Of a DNA stretch of 64,000 nucleotides, positions 46,731 through 58,235 are shown in pieces; the first letter of the stretch is position 1, and each line of letters starts with the position of its first letter. The position numbers and the translations under genes were made by a program. Source of the DNA: Pyropia haitanensis (taxonomy: Eukaryota > Rhodophyta > Bangiophyceae > Bangiales > Bangiaceae); the NCBI GenBank assembly GCA_008729055.1, contig SDUX01000001.1, positions 3,448,389 through 3,512,388 on the forward strand. Direction: 5' to 3'. Below the pieces are notes generated by a model. The model was not told the origin of the DNA. It saw nothing but the letters and a program-made list of their open reading frames with translations, and ran no database searches.

Positions 46731-47605
46731 ATGGACCCCCCGAATCCTGCGACTGTAAGCCCGATTAATCCGGGAACGGCCTCAACCGCACCCTCCGCGG
46801 AGTCATGGAATCAACTTACAGCGTTCGTCTCGCAGATGAGCGCCGAGCTCGAGGCTCATAAGGTTGAATTGGCGGACGCCAAGAAACAGCTGTCCGACGC
46901 CAAGGCTAACGCCTCGAGTGGAGGCGCGACGACTGCGAGGCCGAATAAGCCCGCGCTGTTCTCTGGCAAGCCCGGGACAATTGAAGCATGGTGCTCGCAC
47001 ATGGACTCATATGTGCGACTGACTGACCCTGACGAAGCGTGTCGGATCGCCTGCACCTACCTGGACGGTGAAGCGTTCACCTGGTGGCATACCTACAGTC
47101 GGACGACGGCGGTCCCCGACTGGGCTACCTTTCGGGCTGCGCTCATCCGTCGCTTCAGCCTCTGAACAAGACGCAGGCGGCGCGGGACAAGCTGCACTCA
47201 TGGCGCCAAATCAAGGACGTCGGGACGTTCAACAGGACTTTCCTGAGCGTCCTCTTGGACATCCCGGACATCACCGAAGCGGAAAGATCGACCGCTATAG
47301 CCGAGGCCTGAAGCGCGACATCTGGCAGGCACTGTGCCTCAAGACGTACACCGATCTTGAATCACTGATGACGGACGCCCTGCGCGTGGAAGCGGCCAAG
47401 GCTGGAGTGTCCCGTATCACCAGCAATGTTAACAGCACTTCTGGCAAGCCACCGACGATGGGCGTTGTCCCGATGGACATTTCCAGCATCAAGATCGAAA
47501 AGCTGACGCCAGACGAACGCCAGCGCTGCATGCGCGAGGGTCTCTGCCTTCGCTGTCGCGAGAAAGGACACATGGCTAAGGACTGCCCAAAGGCCAGCGG
47601 AACTG
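46731..47605 (+). pseudogene. gag (copy B), frame-shifted
   Basis: ATG at 46731. One C is missing from the C run before 47161, one A before 47286, and one A in the CCCAAAA heptamer near 47590. The CCHC knuckle is still present in the right frame. Almost all changes are losses in homopolymers. Confidence 0.8.
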
Positions 47606-50369
47606 AAGCAGCAACAATCCTCAACATCTGTGAAAGACGCTCCTTCGGTCCTGAAAATATGTCGTCACCATTTGAAGGCCCGCGACTCGGGCTTCTGCTT
47701 TCTACTGCTTCTGTCAATGGAAAGCTGTTAAGGTGCTGTTCGACGACGGATCTCCCATCAACGTCGTCTCAAGGCGCCTCGTTACCTCCTTGCATGTGAA
47801 AACGAAAGGAACGGACTTCGCGGCAAGCATGCCCGATGGCCGCTCCCATGTCCGCTGAAACCGTTGACCCTCTTGAGATTCACATCGGACCGTACCAAGA
47901 GCGACTTCGGTTTGCTGTTTGTGAATTGAGCGCGTACGACCTCATCCTGGGAAAGAAGTGGCGCGATGACAAGGACGCCAAAATCAACAACAAGAAAACA
48001 AGATCTCTTCAAGTTCAACCACAAGAACATTTCTATCACTGCCTCCCTCAAGAAGCCCGAAGCTCTGATCAGTCGGCAACGCCTTGCTCGGGACCTCGTT
48101 CAAAGGTGCCCTGTTTTGCCATCTACCTGCAGTCGGAAGATCCTCTAGCACCTTCGACATTCGCCATTACGATGGGACAAGGCGAAGACAAGAAAGAAGT
48201 TCAAGAGATTCTCAAAGAGTACGCTGACGTCTTCCCAGACGAGCTCCCCGACGGACTCCCTCCTGAGCGCAGTCACAAATTTAGCATCAAGCTGACCGAT
48301 GACGCCCAACCGCGTCGTAGCGGAATTTNACGAGGCTGACTGGGAATGTCGACTTCGAGTGGACACCCGACGCCCAGAAAGCCTTTGAGCAGCTGCAGGA
48401 CCTAACGACAAGCGCACCGGTGCTAAGCCTTTCGACAAGAGATACCCAATCTACGTGTCTACAGATGCCAGCGGGTATGCTGTGGGCGCAGTCCTTGAGC
48501 AAGATGATGGACGCGGACGGCGTCCAGTGGCGTACTTCTCGTTAACCCTCAACATCCACGAGCAGCGCTACAGCATTCGTGAAAGAGAACTGCTTGCAGT
48601 CGTACAAGCTATCCGGCATTGGCGCTGCTACCTCTACGGAAGACCCTTTGAGGTCCACACCGACCATGAGTCCCTGAGATACCTAAGCACCAAGAGAAGC
48701 TGAACGATCGCCAAGTCAAGTGGCTGGAGTTTCTGGACCAGTTCCAGTTCAAGATTGTCCCAATCAAGGGCACTTCGAACCCCGTGGCTGATGCCCTTTC
48801 CAGGCAGCCACAAGATGCTCCCGACAAGCACGCCCCCAATCAAGACCTTCTTAGTCGCGTGCTGACCAAGGACCATTGAAGAAACTCCCCAAGAAAACTG
48901 AAATCAACAACCTCATGACCATCAACCAAAGTGATCAAGACCTTGCCACCTTAAGACAAGAGTACGACGCGGACCCCGAGTTTGCCGACCTAGTCAAAGA
49001 CCCGGTATCTCCCTACCGGCTACACATGAGGTTGTTGAAACGAGGTGACCGTACGTGTATCCCCGTCGGTACTCTACGCCAAAGACTACTCCCACGACTA
49101 CCATGATGTCCCGTGCCAAGGGCACATGGGAGTCAAGAAAACAACCAAGGTTATCTCTTCAAGTACTACTGGAAGACAATGCGGAAAGACATCCAAAGAT
49201 ACGTACAAACATGTGATTTGTGCCAGCGGAACAAGGCTAGCACCCATTCACCTCTGGGTCACCTCAAACCCTTGGACCCCCCGAGCCAACGATGGGCAAG
49301 TGTCTCCATGGACTTTATCACGCCTCTTCCTCTGACTCCAAGAGGCCACAACGGGATTTACGTCGTTGTCGACCGCCTCTCCAAGATGATTCGCCTCGCC
49401 CTATGAAGCCAGACTGTACGGCGCCAGTCGCCAGCTCAGCTCTACCATGATCACGTCTATCGACACCGACGGACTCCCAGCTGATGTTGTCTGCGACAGG
49501 GACCCGCATTTTCTTCTCCAACTTCTGGCAGTCGCTCACGGAGATTCTCAAGGTCAAGATCAAGGCCTCTTCAGCGTACCACCCGCAAACCGACGGACAA
49601 ACTGAGATCATGAACAAGAAGATCGAAGAAATCCTGCGAAACTTTGTCAACCATCACCAAGGCGATTGGGACCTCTTTCTGGTTGCTGCCCGAAGTAGCC
49701 TACAACCGGTCGCCAAATGCTGTTACAACGTACCTCCCCTTTCTTCCTGAACTACGGATTCGAACCTAAGACGGTACCAATGGACATCCTCGAAAACTCA
49801 GAGTCAAGCATGCCTGCAGTGTCTGACTGGCTAAGCGGTCTCCAACATGCTCAAGACTGCCATCTCAGCCATCAAGAGTGCAAATGAGGCGCGCTCGGCG
49901 TACGCAAATTGCCATCGCCGACCTTGCAAGATCGCCGTGGACGATCTGGTGCTACTAAGTACCAAACACCTTATGCCAGATGCTTTCCAAGGCGCTCGCA
50001 AGCTGATGCCCAAGTACTCAGGACCGTACCGGCGTCACTGAGAGTATCAACGATGTGACGTTCCGCCTAGATCTTCCCCAAGCGGTGCTCGATCGCAAGG
50101 TTCACAACGCCTTTCATGCGAGCTTGCTGAAGCCGTACCGCGCTGATCCTTATGGCCGACTTCCTCCCGTTCCGCCTCCGGTGGCATTTCCGGACGGTTC
50201 TGTCGAGTACGAAGTCGACTCCATCATAAGGTCACGAAAGCGCCGTGGACGACTACAGTACCTGGTCAAGTGGAAAGGCTGTGACGTCAGCGAGAACTCC
50301 TGGCTGACCAAGCAAGACCTTGCGAACGCACCTGAGGTGTTGGACGCTTTCCTGCGCCGCGCGTCCTAA
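47606..50369 (+). pseudogene. pol (copy B), frame-shifted and lacking the RT core
   Basis: Protease region, RNase H, integrase and chromodomain pieces are all recognisable but in changing frames. About 745 bp, including YLDD, are absent at 48329, where the assembly has an N. The last 100 codons with the chromodomain are intact. Confidence 0.85.
48329..48329. other. ambiguous base at deletion junction
   Basis: The only N in the window. Sequence on the left matches copy A up to 40606, on the right from 41352 or 41353. Confidence 0.95.
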
Positions 50370-50380
50370 GGGGGGGGAGG

Positions 50381-51241
50381 TGTAAGGATATGCCCCTTAA
50401 ATCCCCAAGACTGGAGCCTAGGGGATAAGGACTGGGGCCTCTCCTTCCCTGTCCTTCTCAGCCAACTCCTTCCAAGACGCATCAACTCCAAAGTAATCTG
50501 GGGCATGCCGCGGTGTCCGTCCGATAATCTACTACTAACGGACGGTCAGCACGGGAGCCGCGGATTGGCTAACCGACACTACCCTGACTCATCTGCCGAC
50601 GGGTACAGTCTCCAACGGATCAACGGACTAACGGACCAAAAGACGAGCCACATCTCTGACGCGTCAGCAAGCCGGAACAATCTCCCCGTGGACCAATGGG
50701 AGCGACAAGACTTGCTGACCCACGGGAGATATTCGACCCGAAGACTGGCGTCTGCTTACACGCCTCTGAGGCTTTTCGGGTCGAATGACGCGTGGGGCCA
50801 GCCGCGCGGCGCTACGAGCGCCGCACACCGTCCCCCCCCCGTTTGGGGCTTTCTGGTGGGGCGCCTTGGGGCGCACACGCCCACCCTTGCTTTGTTCTGA
50901 GAGCCCATGCTTTGTTTTGAGAGCTTTGGTGCCGTCCACCGGCACGACGGGCAATCGCATGCTTTGGGGCACCCTGGGTGCCCCCCTGGGGGTATATAAT
51001 GCGTGAGTGTGGGCGCCAGCGGGAGAGACCTCGGGGGAACAACCACAGACAGAGACACAAAGACCTCCTTTACCTTCGACCCCCTCGACCCTCACCGACG
51101 TCACGCCCATCCTCTTCCCCACCCCCATCACCGTCATCCCACCCGTCACCTTCCCCGCGCCCGGCATCCTCATTGGTGCACGGGTTGCTGACACCGGCGC
51201 CAGTACGTTGAGGGCTGCCCGTGTGTGGGTGGTGCCTCACA
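50381..51241 (+). repeat. 3' LTR of copy B
   Basis: 861 bp. Differs from the other plus LTRs in at least three places (AATGACGCG, GCAATCGCA, GCGCCAGCGG). Preceded by the polypurine tract. Confidence 0.95.
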
Positions 51242-51380
51242 GGGGTGCTCCTCTGGGGGGGGGGTGAGTGGCGCGGTGTTTGAGGGGGGGGGGGCCGCCG
51301 GCGGCCCCGAAATGACTGATCCGACCCAGTGCTCGGGGCTGTGCTGTCCTCCGCTTTCCGCATTGGCGTCGTCACCCCCG

Positions 51381-51482
51381 GCAGCGACCGTCGCGGCCGC
51401 CACCATCACTACCGGCAGCGACCGTCGCGGCCGCCACCATCACTACCGGCAGCGACCGTCGCGGCCGCCACCATCACTACCG
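51381..51482 (+). repeat. 34-bp tandem repeat, three copies
   Basis: Unit beginning GCAGCGACCGTCGCGG at 51381, 51415 and 51449, with a degenerate fourth start at 51483. It lies in the leader of the Harbinger transposase. Confidence 0.9.
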
Positions 51483-51533
51483 GCAACGACCACCGCGGCG
51501 GCCGCCATCTCGCTCCTTGCAGGGGGCCTCGTT

Positions 51534-53687
51534 ATGGCCCCCCCACTTCCCGTGGACGTCCCCCCTGCTGATCGGGAGGCGTGGGAGGTGTCGGACGGAT
51601 CGGCCGACGAGGCGCGCGCCGCCATCGTGGCGTCGCAGCTGTCTCTGCGGCGCAAGCAGCACTACATCGCTCTGTCGGGCGCTATAGCGCGGCGCCGTCG
51701 TCGGGGCGGGTCTGTCCCAGGCCGCCGCGCCAACCGGCCTCGCGGGTTTGACGAGGGCTTCCGCATCATCCAGCGGGACTACTTCGGTCTGGACGGCGAC
51801 CCTCCTGTGTATGGCGAGCAGGACTTTGAGACGCGCTTTCGCGTGCCCCGCACCGTGTTCATGGACATCTACAATGACGTCAAGGACCTCTCTTACTGGA
51901 AGAGGTCCGTTGACGCAACTGGGCGGGCGCAGACGCACGGGCTGCAGAAGGTGGTGGCCGCTTTCCGAGTGCTCGCGTATGGCGAGGCCGCCGATCGGCC
52001 TGACGAGTACTTGCGCTTGGCCAAGTCAACCACCGCCGTGGCCACGCAGATGCTGGTGGACCACATTGTCGACAACTACGAGGCATTTTATCTACGGCCG
52101 CCTACCATCGAGGAGCTAGCCCACATCCTCGACCGCAACGAGCAGCGGGGCATGCCGGGGTGCATGGGGAGCATCGATTGCTCACACTGGGCGTGGAGAA
52201 TGTGCCCGAAGGCGCTGGCAGGGCAATACCAGGACTACAAGAAGCGGCGGTCAGTGGTAATGGAAACTGTTTGCGATGAGGATCTGTACATTTGGCATTT
52301 TTTTGTGGGGGCGCCTGGGAGCCACAATGACATCAACGTGTGGGGCCAGTCGCCTCTATCGATGGACGTGATGAGCGGGGTGTGGCCGCCTGATATTTTT
52401 GAGTATACACTGAACGGCCGCACTCGTCGTTTGTTGTATTATTTGGCTGATGGCATCTACCCCCATTTCCCCATTTTTTGCCGCCCTTTCTCGCGCGCCG
52501 CAAACAACACCACGAAAAAACGCACGTACAACCGGCTGCAGGAGGCACTGCGCAAGGACGTCGAGCGCCTCTACGGCGTCATGACCGTGCGCTTTCACAT
52601 CCTGCAACACCCCGCCAAGTTCCACAGCATGGACCGCATCATCCGTACTGCCAAAGCCGTCGCCATTCTGCACAACATGGTCGTTGTAAATCGTCGGGAC
52701 GGGTACCTTTCCCGGCGCCGCATGGGCGACACTTATGGCGCCCCAGGCGCTGCGGCGGCCGCCGTGGTGGCAGCGGCGGCGGCGGCGGCGGCCACGGCGG
52801 CGGCGGCGGCGGCCGCGGCTGCGGCAGCTGCGACGGCGGCGGCGGCGGCGGCGACGGCCGAGGAAGACGCGGCCGCCGGGAGTGAAAACCCGGCGGTCGG
52901 CAGCCGTGGCGGGCGCGCCGGTGGTGGGGGAGGCGCGGCCGCCGGGAGTGACGACCCGGCGGCCGGCCGCCGTGGCGGGCGTGCCGGTGGTGGCGGAGGC
53001 GCGGCCGCCGGGAGTGACGACCCGGCGGCCGGCCGCCGTGGCGGGCGTGCCGGTGGTGGCGGAGGCGCGGCCGCCGGGAGTGACGACCCGGCGGTCGGCA
53101 GCCGTGGCGGGCGTGCCGGTGGTGGCGGAGGCGCGGCCGCCGGGAGTGACGACCCGGCGGCCGGCCGCCGTGGCGGGCGTGCCGGTGGTGGCGGAGGCGC
53201 GGCCGCCGGGAGTGACGACCCGGCGGTCGGCAGCCGTGGCGGGCGTGCCGGTGGTGGCGGAGGCGCGGCCGCCGGGAGTGACGACCCGGCGGCCGGCAGC
53301 CGTGGCGGGCGTGCCGGTGGTGGCGGAGGCGCGGCCGCCGGGAGTGACGACCCGGCGGTCGGCAGCCGTGGCGGGCGTGCCGGTGGTGGCGGAGGCGCGG
53401 CCGCCGGGAGTGACGACCCGGCGGCCGGCAGCCGTGGCGGGCGTGCCGGTGGTGGCGGAGGCGCGGCCGCCGGGAGTGACGACCCGGCGGCCGGCAGCCG
53501 TGGCGGGCGTGCCGGTGGTTGCGGAGGTGCGGCCGCCGGGAGTGACGACCCGGCGGTCGACCGCCGTGGCGGGCGTGCCGGTGGTGGGGAAGGCGCGGCC
53601 GCCGGGAGTGACGACCCGGCGGTCGGCCGCCGTTGTGCGGCGGGAGGCGGTTTGGCAGCACGCACTGATGTTACCGGGAGCCTGTGA
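51534..53687 (+). pseudogene. PIF/Harbinger DDE transposase, C-terminus disrupted by a solo LTR
   Basis: From the ATG at 51534 the frame gives 717 aa, the last two codons coming from the inserted LTR. The DDE_Tnp_4 nuclease domain is clear: MGSIDCSHW (first Asp), GAPGSHNDINVW (second Asp), ADGIYPHFPIF, and QEALRKDVERLYGVM (Glu), followed by the LHNM-type ILHNMVV. All three acids are present. A 66-base repeat array adds about 250 Gly-rich residues after the core. A solo LTR at 53683 adds a premature TGA; past it the original frame resumes (54551-54780) and ends in a typical Harbinger tail. Whether the truncated protein still works is unknown. Confidence 0.85.
52869..53640 (+). repeat. 66-bp tandem repeat encoding 22-residue units in the transposase
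   Basis: About 11.7 in-frame units of consensus AAAGSDDPAxGxRGGRAGG plus GGG. The unit varies at two places, Val or Ala and Ser or Arg, in a mixed order. No frame-breaking changes occur along the array. Confidence 0.95.
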
Positions 53688-54545
53688 GGCACCACCCACA
53701 CACGGGCAGCCCTCAACGTACTGGTGCCGGTGTCAGCAACCCGTGCAAGCCAATGAGGATGCCGGGCGCGGGGAAGGTGACGGGTGGGATGACGGTGATG
53801 GGGGTGGGGAAGAGGATGGGCGTGACGTCGGTGAGGGTCGAGGGGGTCGAAGGTAAAGGAGGTCTTTGTGTCTCTGTCTGTGGTTGTTCCCCCGAGGTCT
53901 CTCCCGGTGGCGCCCACACTCACGCATTATATACCCCCAGGGGGGCACCCAGGGTGCCCCAAAGCATGCAATTGCCCGTCGTGCCGGTGGACGGCACCAA
54001 AGCTCTCAAAACAAAGCATGGGCTCTCAGAACAAAGCAAGGGTGGGCGTGTGCGCCCCAAGGCGCCCCACCAGAAAGCCCCAAACGGGGGGGGGACGGTG
54101 TGCGGCGCTCGTAGCGCCGCGCGGCTGGCCCCACGCGCCATTCGACCCGAAAAGCCTCAGAGGCGTGTAAGCAGACGCCAGTCTTCGGGTCGAATATCTC
54201 CCGTGGGTCAGCAAGTCTTGTCGCTCCCATTGGTCCACGGGGAGATTATTCCGGCTTGCTGACGCGTCAGAGATGTGGCTCGTCTTTTGGTCCGTTAGTC
54301 CGTTGATCCGTTGGAGACTGTACCCGTCGGCAGATGAGTCAGGGTAGTGTCGGTTAGCCAATCCGCGGCTCCCGTGCTGACCGTCCGTTAGTAGTAGATT
54401 ATCGGACGGACACCGCGGCATGCCCCAGATTACTTTGGAGTTGATGCGTCTTGGAAGGAGTTGGCTGAGAAGGACAGGGAAGGAGAGGCCCCAGTCCTTA
54501 TCCCCTAGGCTCCAGTCTTGGGGATTTAAGGGGCATATCCTTACA
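53683..54545 (-). repeat. solo LTR of the gypsy family
   Basis: 863 bp, minus orientation, flanked by the 5-bp duplication GAGCC (53678-53682 and 54546-54550). It differs from copy A by a few bases, including a two-base insertion near 53748. It formed by LTR-LTR recombination after insertion. Confidence 0.93.
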
Positions 54546-54550
54546 GAGCC

Positions 54551-54780
54551 GTAGCGGGCCAAGTGGCTGTGCATGCCCCGCTGGCGCTGGGTGCGGTCGC
54601 GGCGGCGGGCGAGATGGAGCGTACCGCCGTTCTGCCGCCGTTCAACGGCGGTCGGCCGTGCGCAGCCCTGTTGAGCACGAGCGTTTGCGGGAGGACCTGA
54701 TGGAGCACGTGTGGGCGCACAGGAGGCGCGCACTGGCGCCGTATCTTCATCGGCATCACACCCTCATGCCGCAGCCGTAG
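54551..54780 (+). pseudogene. C-terminal remnant of the Harbinger transposase
   Basis: If the solo LTR and one duplicated GAGCC are ignored, the frame of the transposase continues here for about 77 codons to a TAG at 54778. It contains HERLREDLMEHVW, the kind of tail that closes PIF/Harbinger transposases. Confidence 0.7.
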
Positions 54781-55509
54781 TGTAGGGCGCAAAGCGCGTG
54801 GAGAAAACGGTTTTTTTTTCCTTCGGGTTTTTTTTTTTCCTGAAGACGATGACGCTGTAACACATGCGGCCTGGTTGGCTCGTTCTCAGAAGGCAGACGC
54901 GTATCTGCGGCCACAAATGGCATGTCCGGCGGCCGCCGCCGCCGCTTTACGTGCGCTCAACAGCCGGCCGCAGCTCGGCTTTGTGTGCGATATGCCCCAC
55001 TGGCGGCCGCCCAATGTGGCCGCGCAGGCGCGACTTATGGCCGCCCAAAGCGGCCGCCCATGCGCGACTGGCGGCCGCGCAATACCGCCATGCAGGGGCA
55101 CCTCACCGCCACTAGCGGCAGGCGGGCGCTCCCCTGCCGTACGGCCGGGGCGGCGGATTAGTGTGCCGTTGGCCCAAGGGGACGAGCGGAATTGTTTTTT
55201 CGCAGCTGCGCTCGCTGTTGGAGGGAGGGCGCGCACAGGGCGTTGGATTCTCGCGTGGACTCCCTTGTAGAGAGGTTTCAATAGAGAGTGAAGACATAAT
55301 GTGTATTGTGCAAAAGTTTATCGCAGAGAGACATGCATGGAACAATGTCGAGGCCCGACACGCAGTGATGCTCACACACAATGACCACCAGAAACACCGT
55401 CAAAACAACAGAAGAACACAACCAAGAGAACAAAACGCCCGAGAGACACATAAACAGAACGCAGAAAAAAAAACACAAACGCAAGCATGATTGCAAAGCC
55501 ACAAACCCA
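54781..55509. other. space between convergent Harbinger genes
   Basis: Two T runs near 54810-54840, several GCGGCCGC-like motifs (54930-55090), and an AT-rich A-rich end (55260-55500). No gene recognised; probably 3' UTRs. Confidence 0.5.
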
Positions 55510-57868
55510 TCACAGGTACAAGTCCTCATCGTCTTGTTCCTCCTCTAGCTCCTTCACGTCACCAATGAGGCCCTCAAACTCACCGTCCTCGTCACGCACA
55601 ATCCCAACTCCGTCATCGGCGTCAGGGTCCTCGGACGCAGACACGGAGGGCGAGGGAGAAAAATAGAGGGCCGCCCGCTTCGGCCCTTTACCCTTACAGC
55701 TGCGCTGCGTGGCGTACTGCAGCCTCCTTGTGACCTGCGCCCGACGGCCGACAGAGAGCAAGGCGGCCGCCGAGCGGCCGCCCGTCGCGGCCGTCGTGAC
55801 GGACATGGCCGCAGACGCGAACGCGTCGGGCGCCGTCGTCGTCGCCGCCCCCTCGGCAGTTATCGCGGACCGACGAAAAGCGTGCGGGTCGGCGGTGGCC
55901 GCCGACCCAGCGGCCACCGCCGCTCTCGGCCGCTCAGCCTGCCCGTACAGCACCGCCGGTGCAGGTACCGGTGCCGGCCGACGAGGTCGCGGGGGTGGGC
56001 GCGGCGCGACGGGCGGCCACGCAAAGTCCACGGGAGGTAAGGACGGAGACATCGGCGGATGGCCGCCGTCGAGTGCCGGCCAAGGGAGAACAGCAGGACG
56101 GGGGGCTGTGAGAGGGGGCGTGCTGGCGGCAGCCGCAGCCCCGGCGGCCGCTGAAGAGCGGCCACCTGGAGGCCTTGAGCCCGCAGCGGCCCCGACGACA
56201 GACGCGGCCGCGGCCTGCCCAGCAGCCGCGGCCGCAGCAATCGTCAAGGCCGCTGGGGCGGCCGCCCTTCTCCCGACCCCCCCTCCCCGCACGCCCCCCT
56301 CGCTGTCCGCCCCCCGTGCACCGGCGGCCGCCCCGGCCGCCCCCGCAGAGCTCACCTCACGTTCTACTTCTGCATCGCCCGCTTCCCGCACAGCAACATC
56401 CACAGAAAGCCCCGCTGGAGCGGGCCTCGTCCTATGGGCGCCGCCGTTGTTGGCGGCCGCGCCCGGGGCGGCCAGACCATCCCGCGCGGCCAAGTGCGCC
56501 GCGATCAGCTCCTCGGCCCGCTTGCAGAGAAAGTCCCGAAAGCGCGGCTCGTCCCGAATAGCGGGTGCCGATAAAGTGGCAATGATATTACGGTCACGTG
56601 CCGCGTCCGCCAGCACCTTCAGCGCCTTGGTGTTTGCAGCGCCCTCGTCTGCGAATGCCTTATCGCGCGCAGCCCGTGAAAGCTCCGCCAGCGTTGACTG
56701 CGTCCGCAGCGGCCGGTCAGCAAAAGTAGCCGGCCGCTGGCGCTTGCCAGCCGCCAGGCCGTCCGCGCGCGTCCCCGATGGTGCACCGCCATCGGTCGCG
56801 GCCGCGTCTGTGGCGGCCCCGTCGGCGGCGGCCGCCTCCCGCGCAGTGACTCCATCGCCTACAGACGCCGCGGTGCTCGCTGCCCCCCCGCCGCGCCAGC
56901 AGCGCGGCGGCCGCGGCGGCGCGCCTCCATGGCCTGCATCGCAGCAGCGCCACTGTACTTGTCCGATACCTTCAGCACACGCCAGCAGTCCATCCAGTAC
57001 TTCGCTCTCGCCTCCGCCGTCTTGAGGGCGGGGTTTGGAACGTACTTGCCCAGCCTGATCGCCTCGTACTCATCCCGGTTCTCAAACACAGCCATCATGG
57101 CCAACTCCATGTCGGCCTCCGACGGGTTGCCAGTCAGGTTGAGGCCCTCCACGTGCACGCGCGCACACACGAGGCGCATAACCTTCTCGTCCAGCTTCTT
57201 GAAGTATCTCTGGACCCCTGTGGGCTCCCGCAGCACCCTCGCGGGGACGCCCTCCATCGGCAGCTCCACATCAACGCGGTCCATCCGCGCCTGGAAGTTG
57301 GCCGTGACGGCAGAAAAAAACTCCTTGCTGTTTTGGTCCGTTTCCACCACCGCGTTCTCAGACGTGTCCAGCCACGCAGCGCTCAGCTGTACACGCTCGA
57401 CGGCGGAGTAGGGGACCCCGTTGGTGTGGACGCGAGGTCCCACTCCAGCTCGAACGCCCGCCTCGCCGCCTCCACGGCCGCGTCCTCGGCTACGCATCGA
57501 GCCGCCTCCTCCGCGCCGGCCGCGTTGCCCGGTCCCTGGCCTGGTTCGCGCGCCAGCGGCTGCTGCTGCGGCCTCTGCTGCGGGATCCCCGTCCCCGTCG
57601 GTGAGGCCGTCGTCGGCCCCGCCGTCAGCGTGGCCTCCACCACGCGGGGGCCGCCCTCCCCGTCCACGTCCATAGGTGCTGCGTCCGCGGGGGGATGCGC
57701 GGCCTCGGGGCGGGCCACGCGGGGGACGGTGTACTCCGTGCTACTGCTGGCGGCGCTGGCGGCGCCGCTGCCGTCGCTAGCGTAGCCGGAGGAGCGGCCG
57801 CTGGGGCTCCCACCGAGAGAGCTTCGGCGGGTCTGCCCTCGACCCCAGTTGGAAGGGGAGGAGAACAT
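55510..57868 (-). CDS. Harbinger-associated Myb/SANT-like protein, two homopolymer frame breaks
   Basis: From the ATG at 57868 the reading is continuous for about 786 aa if one base is added in the G run at about 57419 and one in the seven-base G run near 56886. The central domain (about 57430-57190) reads YSAVERVQLSAAWLDTSEN, then VVETDQNSKEFFSAV, the pattern of the Myb/SANT-like DNA-binding proteins that accompany PIF/Harbinger transposases (family form: EED-LL-AW-VS-D-GTDQ-FW). The second Trp is Phe. Flanks are Ala/Pro/Gly-rich; the C-terminus is acidic (55520-55600, EELEEEQDDEDLYL-like). In this family the partner brings the transposase to the transposon ends and into the nucleus. Confidence 0.65.
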
Positions 57869-58235
57869 GGTCGTGTCGTCGGCGTCGGCGTCAATGTCGC
57901 CGCAGGTTGTCCCGCTCCCGCCGCCGCCCCGTGTCCGTCGGATCGAGATGGAGCGGCGGCACGAGGATGACACGACGGGGGGTCGGTGCGCCTGCTCTCA
58001 CGTAGGCGCGTCGCCGTTGCGGGCCGCGGCGAGCTGCTCGAGGATGGCCGCGGTGGTGGGCCGGTGTCGCTCGGTTCACGCTCGTGTGACCGCTGGGCGC
58101 CGCCCTGTCAGTGCACGATGGTTGATGCCCCCCAGCGCGGGTGGCAGACCCCCCCTCGCCCCGCCGCGGCTCGTTCGCTGCGGCAGGCGACGGGGAACAC
58201 CTCGGCGGCTCGCTGCCCGTCCCTGAGGACGACAG
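57869..58235. other. leader of the Myb-like gene up to the LTR of copy C
   Basis: Nothing recognised; the last five bases GACAG should be one half of the target duplication of copy C. Confidence 0.5.

Larger units (their letters stand above)
44632..51241 (+). mobile_element. Ty3/gypsy copy B, frame-broken, internal deletion
   Basis: 6,610 bp with LTRs at both ends. Flanks differ: GCGCA before, GGGGT after, so there is no target duplication. Against copy A it lacks about 745 bp (40608-41352) at the single N (48329) and has many one-base losses in homopolymers. Its 5' LTR matches copy A, while its 3' LTR has at least three substitutions. It is either a recombinant of two insertions or an assembly join. 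Confidence 0.9.
51242..58235. mobile_element. PIF/Harbinger-like transposon locus (ends not defined)
   Basis: A Harbinger DDE transposase on plus and a Myb/SANT-like partner on minus, converging, as in two-gene PIF/Harbinger elements. Both sides abut gypsy LTRs, and I could not find a matching pair of terminal inverted repeats or the usual 3-bp target duplication, so the true ends may be outside or lost. Confidence 0.6.

Noticed and set aside
51242..58235. Terminal inverted repeats of the Harbinger element
   Set aside because: The two outer ends next to the LTRs do not match when one is reversed and complemented.
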